Assembly (NCBI RefSeq): GCF_051594765.1
Contig: NZ_JBPPGJ010000005.1
Location: 248,001 to 312,000, forward strand
From: Paenibacillus_AR sp051594765
Lineage (GTDB): Bacteria; Bacillota; Bacilli; Paenibacillales; NBRC-103111
Direction: 5' to 3'
DNA: 64,000 nt
Part shown: in pieces, positions 33,390-40,517 of the stretch
Layout: the number at the start of each line of letters is the position of its first letter
How positions within the stretch are numbered: position 1 is the stretch's first letter
The notes under the pieces: model-generated
The model's database searches: none
Told to the model about the DNA's origin: nothing
Seen by the model: the letters and a program-made list of their open reading frames with translations, nothing else
Translations under genes and position numbers: made by a program

Positions 33390-35072
33390 ATGAGATACAC
33401 TCCCCATCTGCGTCCGGGGGATCTGCTGGAAGGACGTTACCGGATCGTACGTATGCTGGGGCAAGGGGGAATGGGCGCTGTTTTTCTAGCGGAGGACAGC
33501 CGGCTTCCAGGAAAAATGTGGGCCGTCAAGGAGATCGCCATGCCGGCCGGAGAACGGGATGCCTTCGCGGCTGAAGCACGCTTTCTGGCGGAATGCAGCC
33601 ATCCGGGACTTGCCTCGGTTGTAGACTTTTTGCCATCGGAACCCGGACAAGCCGGTTTTCTCGTGATGGAATACATCCAGGGGGAGAGCCTGGAGGACTT
33701 GCTTCGGAGAGGCGTGGACTTCGGGTGGGAAACCGTCGTCCGGATCGCCCTGAAGCTGTGCGGTGTTCTGGCATACCTGCACGAGGGAAGGCCTAGGCCG
33801 ATCATCCACCGAGACTTGAAGCCCTCCAACATCATGCTGGATGCTCAGGGACGCTTAAAACTGATCGACTTCGGAACCGCTCGGCACTATAAGGCCGCTT
33901 CGGAGAAGGATACCGTCTGCTTGGGCACTTTGGGCTTTGCTGCGCCGGAGCAGCTCCTGGGCCGGCAGACCGACGCCAGAACGGATCTTTATTCCATGGG
34001 GGCCGTGATGTATACGCTTCTTAACGGCGGCAAGATTTTGAATCGCGAAGCGGATTGGCTGCCGCAGAAAAAGCGGGACGCTCCGGATGGATTGCAGGAG
34101 GTTATCGAGCGGCTGACGGCAGAGGCTCCCGGAGACCGCTACAAGAGCGCGACGGAGGCGGCTTCGGAGCTGGAACCTTTGCTGACTAACGGACAGCGCA
34201 GCGGGGCAAGCGTTTGGCAGCCAGATGGGGTGCGGGACTCCCGACAGCTTAATGCTTCCCGGAAGGGACGGCAATGGATCGTGATCGGATCGCTTACCCC
34301 CGGGAGCGGGGCTGGATTTATCACCATGGCGCTTGCCCGAGTACTGAACCGGCATTACCTGAAGCATGCCGTCGTTGAGCATCCAGGTATTCATCCAGAT
34401 TTGTACCAGACCTTGTTCGGCGAGAGGAAGGCCCCGCGCGGGTATACGTTTCGGACCGAAAAGGTTCGATACGGAGGGGGGCGCTATGGTATGGACGGAC
34501 AGCAGGAGGAGCCCGGCTGGTGCGACGGCGCGACGGAGTGGGTTCCGCTCCCGCCCCATGTACCGAGAGGAAGCATGGATTGGGATGCCGCCCATACCAC
34601 CAAGCTGATGGATGCTCTGGAACAGACGGTCGTTCTGATTGACGTGGGGACGCTATGGGAGAATGCTTCCGTCATGGAGCTATGCCGGCAAGCCACAGCC
34701 GTCTATCTGGTATGCGGACCGTCACCCGTGCATTTATCCCGGCCGGAAGCGACGCAGGCTTGGCTCCAGCTGGCTAAGCTCCGCGATAACGGAGTGAAGG
34801 TGCAGATCCTTGCGAACCGTTCCTGCGGGTTCCGAGGCAAGGAAGAGTGGATCCGCTCTTTGCCGGACCACCCGGTTGCAGAAGTGCCGGAGCTTCCGCT
34901 TTCGGAGTTGCTTTCCTGCCAATGGAGCGGCTCGCTGGTTATGGACAAGCAGCAGGTTCTGGATAAGCTGGATGAAGCGTTGAAACCTGTTATTGCGCCG
35001 GTTCTCAAGGCCTCCGGCTATCGGAAGCTGTCGCGTTTTCGCTGGAGGTTCTGGCGAGGCCGGAATCCATAA
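33390..35072 (+). CDS. Ser/Thr protein kinase with C-terminal degenerate P-loop domain, Tad-linked
   Basis: A 560-residue cytoplasmic protein. Residues 12-265 are a Hanks-type kinase: Gly-rich loop GQGGMG (24-29), Lys47, catalytic HRDLKPSN (140-147), DFG (160-162) and an APE-like AAPEQ. All catalytic residues are present. There is no transmembrane helix and there are no PASTA repeats, unlike PrkC/StkP. Residues 294-540 look like a CpaE/MinD-type domain: IGSLTPGSGAGF (299-310) sits where a P-loop would be but lacks the Lys, and VVLIDVGT and VYLVCGPSP match later strands of that fold. ATG 33390 has GGAGG nine bases upstream. The Tad genes follow immediately, which suggests it signals to that machine. 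Confidence 0.8.
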   Translation: MRYTPHLRPGDLLEGRYRIVRMLGQGGMGAVFLAEDSRLPGKMWAVKEIAMPAGERDAFAAEARFLAECSHPGLASVVDFLPSEPGQAGFLVMEYIQGESLEDLLRRGVDFGWETVVRIALKLCGVLAYLHEGRPRPIIHRDLKPSNIMLDAQGRLKLIDFGTARHYKAASEKDTVCLGTLGFAAPEQLLGRQTDARTDLYSMGAVMYTLLNGGKILNREADWLPQKKRDAPDGLQEVIERLTAEAPGDRYKSATEAASELEPLLTNGQRSGASVWQPDGVRDSRQLNASRKGRQWIVIGSLTPGSGAGFITMALARVLNRHYLKHAVVEHPGIHPDLYQTLFGERKAPRGYTFRTEKVRYGGGRYGMDGQQEEPGWCDGATEWVPLPPHVPRGSMDWDAAHTTKLMDALEQTVVLIDVGTLWENASVMELCRQATAVYLVCGPSPVHLSRPEATQAWLQLAKLRDNGVKVQILANRSCGFRGKEEWIRSLPDHPVAEVPELPLSELLSCQWSGSLVMDKQQVLDKLDEALKPVIAPVLKASGYRKLSRFRWRFWRGRNP

Positions 35073-35105
35073 TGGATCCGATCCTTCGAGAATTATAAGT
35101 TTCTC

Positions 35106-35133
35106 TTGCAAAAATGGTAAACTCTGCTATACT
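35106..35133 (+). promoter_or_regulatory. Promoter of the Tad operon
   Basis: TTGCAA (35106-35111), a 16-base spacer and TATACT (35128-35133). It lies downstream of the kinase gene and gives the Tad genes their own transcript start near 35140. Confidence 0.6.
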
Positions 35134-35158
35134 AACTAGCAAAAGATACCTTTTTCGA

Positions 35159-35216
35159 GGCAGAAGCACTGCCAACGTTCTTGCAGACGTTGGCGGTGCT
35201 TTTTATTTTTTCTGGC
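35159..35216 (+). promoter_or_regulatory. Attenuator-like leader before tadZ
   Basis: A strong terminator hairpin (AGCACTGCCAACGT pairing with ACGTTGGCGGTGCT, 35166-35200) followed by TTTTATTTTTT stands between the promoter and the tadZ start. Its 5' arm shares CTGCC (35169-35173) with an upstream alternative hairpin GGCAG-AAGCA-CTGCC (35159-35173). Mutually exclusive hairpins of this kind are typical of attenuators; a short terminated small RNA is the other reading. Confidence 0.6.
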
Positions 35217-35230
35217 GGGGGTAGTGGGAA

Positions 35231-36397
35231 ATGAAGAAGATCCGATTGGGTCTGTACAGTACGGATGCCGAATATTTGTTGCGGGCATCCGCCTACATCA
35301 GGGCCTCTTCGTACCGGGAACGGTTCCGGTTGGCTCTATTCACGGAGCTTGGCCATTGTTTGACTTATCTTGAAGGACAGGAGGGCCTTGATGTCCTGCT
35401 GGCCGAATTGGAGCCGGGACAAAGCTTGATACAGGATCGGACTGCAGATGCGGACTGCACCTTGATCGTATTGTCTGAGGATTCGGTTATGTGTGATCTG
35501 GGAAGTAAGGTGTTCCCCAAGTATCAGCCGGTCAATAAACTGCTGGATGCGGTCCTTCTGGTGCTGAATCAGGGGCAGGATCAAACAGAAGCTTCTGCTT
35601 CTGACAGAAGTCCGATTATGGCCGTTTATTCCGCCTCAGGAGGCTCGGGCAAGACCGTATTCGCCTATACGGCTGCCGGCTTGCTGGCCAAGATGGGGCT
35701 GCGGCCCATAGCCATTTCCCTGGAGGGCTTGCCCTCATCCTGTTGGTCGTCCGAAGCCGACGAGGAGGACGGCTACGGTAGAGCGCTCTACCATGCGGGG
35801 AAGGGGCCGGCATACATGTCCAAGGTGGAGGAGTGCTTCAAGTGGAATGCGGAGAGACGATTTCATTATCTCCCCGCTTCCCGCCACCCGGACGAGCTGC
35901 TCCAAATGGGAGAGCAGGAAACGGCTGCACTGATCCACGCAGCGGCGGCCTCACCCAAAGGAAACGTCTTGATACTGGATTTGGACAGCGGGAGGGATCC
36001 CCGAACCATGGCGGCCCTTCAAGCATGCGATACGCTGGTTTTCCTAGTGCCGAACCATATGTGGGGACGCGGCAAGGCCTCCGGGATGCTCATGGAGCTG
36101 ACCGGCTCGAACCGCCAGGGGAGCGGGGTGCTGAGGTACGGCTGTCAATTGACTGTGATGTTGTCGATGTGTGCGGATGCCCCTTCGGGGACGGTCCGAG
36201 ATGCAGCTTGGGGAAACCCGGCAGCAGCGGTTGATGCGGAAGAAGCGCTGCCCTTGGAGCCGGAATGGCTGAACCTGAAGAATCTCGATCCGCTATCCGG
36301 ACGAAGCCTTTATCAAGAGCGTGTATTCCGATGGTTAAGCGAATGGGTGAATAACAGCTTGCCTGGTCTAAAAGGAGGGATGCGCCATGACGGATGA
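35231..36397 (+). CDS. Tad pilus localisation ATPase TadZ/CpaE-like
   Basis: A 388-residue protein. Residues 1-115 resemble a receiver-like N-terminal domain. Residues 130-320 are a ParA/MinD-type ATPase with YSASGGSGKT (133-142) as deviant Walker A and VLILDLDSGRDPRTM as the Walker B region. TadZ/CpaE places the Tad machine in the cell. GGGGGTAGTGGG precedes the ATG. The gene overlaps the start of the ATPase gene by 11 bases. The C-terminal domain of the upstream kinase appears to be a degenerate relative of this fold. Confidence 0.8.
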   Translation: MKKIRLGLYSTDAEYLLRASAYIRASSYRERFRLALFTELGHCLTYLEGQEGLDVLLAELEPGQSLIQDRTADADCTLIVLSEDSVMCDLGSKVFPKYQPVNKLLDAVLLVLNQGQDQTEASASDRSPIMAVYSASGGSGKTVFAYTAAGLLAKMGLRPIAISLEGLPSSCWSSEADEEDGYGRALYHAGKGPAYMSKVEECFKWNAERRFHYLPASRHPDELLQMGEQETAALIHAAAASPKGNVLILDLDSGRDPRTMAALQACDTLVFLVPNHMWGRGKASGMLMELTGSNRQGSGVLRYGCQLTVMLSMCADAPSGTVRDAAWGNPAAAVDAEEALPLEPEWLNLKNLDPLSGRSLYQERVFRWLSEWVNNSLPGLKGGMRHDG

Positions 36398-37625
36398 GGA
36401 GATCGCCTCTTTATTAAGGAACACCATCGCCAGCGGCTTCGACTACTCCCAATCCCTCCCTGATCAAGAACTGCTGGAACGAATAGAAGAGGCGGTATTC
36501 CGCTTCTCCCGGCAAACGCCGCTTACCGCCAAGAGAAAGGAAGCTGTGGTCAGACGTATCTTTCATTCCTTCCGCGGTTTGGATGTCCTGCAGCCCTTGT
36601 TGGACGACCCCACGGTGACGGAGATCATGGTGAACAGCCACGAGGAAATCTTCTATGAGCGGAGCGGGGGCGTGTACCGGTCTACTGTTACGTTCGATGC
36701 GGAATCCAGATTGGAGGATCTCATCCAATCCATCGTATCCAAGGTGAACCGGACGGTAAATGAAAGCCAGCCTATTGTGGATGCCCGTCTGGCAGACGGG
36801 TCTCGGATTCACGTGGTGCTGCCACCTGTCTCCTTGAAGGGACCCACCTTGACGATTCGCAAATTTCCGGCGAGACCTATCACCATGGAAGATCTGATTC
36901 GGTTCGGTGCGGTCACAGAAGAAGCCTCCGAGTTCCTGCGGACTCTGGTTGTGGGCAAGTACAATCTCTTCATCAGCGGCGGCACCGGATCGGGCAAGAC
37001 AACCTTCCTGAACGCGTTGTCGGGCTGGATTCCGCCGCACGAGAGGGTCATCACCATCGAGGACTCCGCCGAGCTGCAGATCAAACAGATTCCGAATCTG
37101 GTCTCCTTGGAGACCCGCAACGCCAACACGGAAGGCAGGGGGGAGATCAGTATCCGGGACTTGATCCGGGCATCGCTTCGGATGCGGCCGAACCGGATTA
37201 TCGTCGGGGAGGTTCGGGGGGCGGAGGCATTGGATATGCTGCAGGCTATGAACACGGGACATGACGGCAGCTTGTCAACAGGGCACAGCAATACGGCCGG
37301 TGATATGATGAGCCGCCTGGAGACCATGGTCATGTCGGGTGCAGATCTTCCGGTAGAGGTTATCCGGAAGCAGATCGCATCCGCAATCGATGTGATCATC
37401 CACTTGAGCAGAATGAGGGATCAGACGAGAAAGGTGACCGAAATCTCAGAGGTGTCCGGATTGTATGAGGGAGAGATCCGATTGGTTCCCTTATTCCGGT
37501 TTGCAGACGATGGCGATAGCGGCGGACGGGTCAAAGGACAGCTTCGACCGACGGGGCACGTTCTGTCCGATACCCGCAAGCTGGAGCAGGCAGGCCTCCT
37601 GCATAAAGGGGAGGAAGCCGTATGA
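36387..37625 (+). CDS. cpaF: Tad pilus assembly ATPase CpaF/TadA
   Basis: A 412-residue secretion ATPase of the CpaF/TadA branch of the GspE/VirB11 superfamily. Walker A is GGTGSGKT (198-205). The conserved LVSLETRNANTEGRGEIS and GEVRGAEALDMLQAMNTGHDGSLSTGHSN blocks follow. The N-terminal helical domain is short. In Tad systems this single enzyme drives both extension and retraction. GGAGGG precedes the ATG, and its stop overlaps the next start (ATGA). Confidence 0.93.
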   Translation: MTDEEIASLLRNTIASGFDYSQSLPDQELLERIEEAVFRFSRQTPLTAKRKEAVVRRIFHSFRGLDVLQPLLDDPTVTEIMVNSHEEIFYERSGGVYRSTVTFDAESRLEDLIQSIVSKVNRTVNESQPIVDARLADGSRIHVVLPPVSLKGPTLTIRKFPARPITMEDLIRFGAVTEEASEFLRTLVVGKYNLFISGGTGSGKTTFLNALSGWIPPHERVITIEDSAELQIKQIPNLVSLETRNANTEGRGEISIRDLIRASLRMRPNRIIVGEVRGAEALDMLQAMNTGHDGSLSTGHSNTAGDMMSRLETMVMSGADLPVEVIRKQIASAIDVIIHLSRMRDQTRKVTEISEVSGLYEGEIRLVPLFRFADDGDSGGRVKGQLRPTGHVLSDTRKLEQAGLLHKGEEAV

Positions 37626-38461
37626 TAAGAGGTTGGTTCAGAAGCAGAAGTTTGCGCATCCGAAGGATGCAGAAGCTTCGAACCGGATATGGAAGAGCGG
37701 CCGATTCCGGAACGGAGGGAACGAAGTACGGAATGTACAACCTCCACCCAGCCGAGTCCGCCTTATGCTGGGTAGGTGGGGGCCTTGCCGGATACGCCAT
37801 CGGCTATCTGTTCTATAACCATCCGATACCGGCGATGCTGTGTGCGTTATCCGGGCTATGGGTTCCCGGCTGGCTCCGTCGAACCCGAATCCGCAAGCGG
37901 AAGGAGGAGCTGGCCAGACAATTCCGGCAGGCACTCTATGCACTGGTTTCCTCCTTGACGGCGGGCAGAGCTGTGGAGAACGCGTTCTCCGCAGCAGTAA
38001 AGGATCTGCGTCTGATCTATACGGACCCCGGAACGTATATTCTGATCGAGTTTGAGCGAATCGACAACAAGATTCGAAACGGCGAGACTGTGGAAGCAGC
38101 GCTGCTGGATTTTGGCAGGAGGTCGGAGCTGGACGAGCTGCTTCAATTCACGGAGGTGTTCTCGACGTGCAAGCGGACGGGCGGCAATCTGGCGGAGGTC
38201 ATGAGGCGGACGGCCCATATTATCGGGGAAAAGATGGAGGTTCGCCAAGAAATCGGCGTCATGCTGGCGCAGAAGCGGTTCGAGTCCAAGATTCTGGGAG
38301 TGGCGCCGCTTGCAGTGATCGGGCTGCTGCAATGGAGTTCTCCGGATTATATGGAGCCCTTGTACGGGAATGCGGCGGGAGCGTTGATCATGTCGGTATG
38401 TTTGGCTGTTTTTCTCGGTTGCTGGGTGCTGGCAGGCAAATGGATGGAGTTGAAGCTGTAA
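37622..38461 (+). CDS. tadB: Tad pilus membrane platform protein TadB
   Basis: A 279-residue membrane protein with one T2SSF domain (about residues 98-225, RQALYALVSSLTAGRAVENAF ... FTEVFSTCKRTGGNLAEVMRR). Two hydrophobic segments lie near residues 50-78 and two at the C terminus (230-275). TadB and TadC together replace the single PilC of type IV pili. The start overlaps the cpaF stop, and the stop overlaps the tadC start by one base, so all are coupled. Confidence 0.87.
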   Translation: MIRGWFRSRSLRIRRMQKLRTGYGRAADSGTEGTKYGMYNLHPAESALCWVGGGLAGYAIGYLFYNHPIPAMLCALSGLWVPGWLRRTRIRKRKEELARQFRQALYALVSSLTAGRAVENAFSAAVKDLRLIYTDPGTYILIEFERIDNKIRNGETVEAALLDFGRRSELDELLQFTEVFSTCKRTGGNLAEVMRRTAHIIGEKMEVRQEIGVMLAQKRFESKILGVAPLAVIGLLQWSSPDYMEPLYGNAAGALIMSVCLAVFLGCWVLAGKWMELKL

Positions 38462-39273
38462 TGGCAACAAAGTATCGATGGAAGCGCAGCAAAGGCAGCA
38501 AGAGCCCTTCGCTTGTCCGGTTTCAGGAAGGGGTGCTTGAAGAGCTGCTCCGGTTCCTCGACCGGAAGAGGGTATGGGAACGATGGCCCTTGTTGTTCCG
38601 TGGCATTCATGTTCAGATGGCCGTTCTGCACGGCGTGGAGAAATCTTGGCCGAAGACCAAGCGATGGACGGCCGAAATGATCATGCACGTCATCGGCATT
38701 CTGATGATCCTTGCTTTGGCCGCAATCCTATCGGGGCCCCAACATCTGCAAACGACTTGGCTGCTAGCGCCGGTGTACGTATTTTACCGCTATAAAGCTC
38801 TTGCAGGAGCCGTTCGAAGCAGGCAGCGGGCCATCGTATTGGAGCTTCCCGAGCTCTTGTGCAAGCTGACCCTGCTTATGAATGCGGGAGAGACGCTGCA
38901 ACAGGCGATTCACCGAACGGCGCCGGACATACAACAAGCGTCCCATCACCCGTTAATGTGGGAATGGTACCGCTTATCATGCGCTCTCAAGGATAACAAG
39001 CCCTTCGTATGGGCGATGGAGGAATTCAGCAGAGCATGTGGGGTGATGGAGGTTTCCATGTTTTCCACGGCCGTTTTGTTGAATTTCAAGAGAGGAGGCA
39101 CTGATTTTGTGACTGCACTCCAGGATTTATCCCGAACCCTATGGGAGCGTAGAAAGGCCATGGCCCGGACATTGGGGGAGGAGGCCTCGTCGAAGCTTGT
39201 GTTTCCCATGATCCTGTTGTTCTGCACGGTTATGGTTATTGTCGCGGCCCCTGCGCTGCTTATGATGAATTAA
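38461..39273 (+). CDS. tadC: Tad pilus membrane platform protein TadC
   Basis: A 270-residue membrane protein with a T2SSF domain (ELPELLCKLTLLMNAGETLQQAI ... FSRACGVMEVSMFSTAVLLNFKRGG) and transmembrane helices at about residues 80-115 and 245-268. The ATG start at 38461 shares its A with the tadB TAA; the frame is open further upstream inside tadB, which is not used. It partners TadB. The Flp pilin gene follows after 15 bases. Confidence 0.85.
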   Translation: MATKYRWKRSKGSKSPSLVRFQEGVLEELLRFLDRKRVWERWPLLFRGIHVQMAVLHGVEKSWPKTKRWTAEMIMHVIGILMILALAAILSGPQHLQTTWLLAPVYVFYRYKALAGAVRSRQRAIVLELPELLCKLTLLMNAGETLQQAIHRTAPDIQQASHHPLMWEWYRLSCALKDNKPFVWAMEEFSRACGVMEVSMFSTAVLLNFKRGGTDFVTALQDLSRTLWERRKAMARTLGEEASSKLVFPMILLFCTVMVIVAAPALLMMN

Positions 39274-39288
39274 GAGGAGGCTATTCAG

Positions 39289-39513
39289 ATGTATGGGATG
39301 ATAAAGAGTAAGGCACGTAATTTCTGGAGAGACGAGAACGGCTTGGGTACCTTAGAGATGCTGCTCATACTGGCGATTATTGTCGTAATCGCCATCGCCA
39401 TGCGGAAATGGATCATGAAATGGGTGGGGGAGCTGTTCAATAAAGCCAACTCCGACATCGGGGAAATCACGGGTATGGATTCGGATACGATCTCTCCTCC
39501 TGATACCCCGTGA
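39289..39513 (+). CDS. flp: Flp-type pilin (Tad pilus major subunit)
   Basis: A 74-residue prepilin. The leader ends DENG and cleavage before LGTLEMLLILAIIVVIAIAM gives Glu at +5, as in Flp pilins. The mature protein is little more than the hydrophobic helix with a short acidic tail, the usual Flp size of about 50 residues. The classical Tyr after Glu is Met here. AGAGGAGG precedes the ATG. The stop overlaps the GTG of the next gene. Confidence 0.88.
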   Translation: MYGMIKSKARNFWRDENGLGTLEMLLILAIIVVIAIAMRKWIMKWVGELFNKANSDIGEITGMDSDTISPPDTP

Positions 39514-40517
39514 TTCGGATGCGGCGCAAGCGTCGGTTGCAGGGGCTCATGAAGGATGAAAGGGGCCGTATTCTCATTGAAGCGGCCATCTTAATGCCGT
39601 TGGTCATGATCGTTACCCTGCTGCTGGTAGGGGCCGGATATATGGCCTTCAGCCGGGCGGAGCTCATTCAGCGGACGATGGAATGGACAGAGAGGGCGGC
39701 TTTCGTATGGAAGGATTCCCACAAAGACCCGGTGACAGGAGCCTTTTCTTATGAGGAGATGGATGACATTTACTCCAGTATGTTCTCAGAGGCAGCCGGA
39801 CTGTTTAGCTCCGCGTTTCGGGGCTTCCGCCAGGCGGAGCTCCGTCTTCCGGACGGAACAGTCACCGGAGCCGGGAGCTCATCTGCCAAATTGCTCCGCT
39901 CCTCGTCGGGAGAAGTTCGTTTCTCAGGAATGGCGGTGCATATCAACCGTTTGGTGGAAGGCGAGGTCCGGGCAGAATGGAAGCGGTATGCTTCCGATCC
40001 CGGGCCCCGAAGCATCCTTTTTCCAGCTGCCAAGCGGACTGCGGCTGCCTCTTCCTATATAAGCGATCCCGTGGATATGCTTAGAACGATGGAGCTCATC
40101 GGTACCTATTCCGCCAAGCTAAAGAGCCGGTTTGCCACTCCTGAATCGATGACGGAGAAGTTGAAGGGCATAATTCCTGGAAATTTGAGCAGACCGGCCA
40201 TCCGGTCGGAGCGGGAGGCGAAAGCCTACATCCAGCAATTGGTCCACGGTTCCGCCATGAAAGTAACCACGCCCTACGGGGAGCGGCATATTGATGCTCT
40301 GGATCGGGACGGCATCATGCATGAGGCCAAATACACCGTGAACAAAACCGATGCCCAGCTCCAGATCCAAAAGGACGCGGAATTGATCCGGACTGGAGCG
40401 GTCAAAGGCGTGGTGTGGCATTTCTTTCCTGTTGCGCGGACAGGCAAGTGCGACATTACACCGAAGCTGCGGAAGAGCCTGGAGGATAACGGGATCATGG
40501 TGGTTCTTCACCAGTGA
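39510..40517 (+). CDS. TadE-like pseudopilin 1
   Basis: A 335-residue protein starting with a pseudopilin signal DERG before RILIEAAILMPLVMIVTLLLVGA; Glu is at +5. This TadE-type N terminus is followed by a long soluble region without recognised motifs, larger than the 150-200 residues of classical TadE. The GTG at 39510 overlaps the flp stop (GTGA); ATG 39519 is an alternative start. It is presumably cleaved by the peptidase at 43474 and sits in or near the pilus base. Confidence 0.72.
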   Translation: MIRMRRKRRLQGLMKDERGRILIEAAILMPLVMIVTLLLVGAGYMAFSRAELIQRTMEWTERAAFVWKDSHKDPVTGAFSYEEMDDIYSSMFSEAAGLFSSAFRGFRQAELRLPDGTVTGAGSSSAKLLRSSSGEVRFSGMAVHINRLVEGEVRAEWKRYASDPGPRSILFPAAKRTAAASSYISDPVDMLRTMELIGTYSAKLKSRFATPESMTEKLKGIIPGNLSRPAIRSEREAKAYIQQLVHGSAMKVTTPYGERHIDALDRDGIMHEAKYTVNKTDAQLQIQKDAELIRTGAVKGVVWHFFPVARTGKCDITPKLRKSLEDNGIMVVLHQ

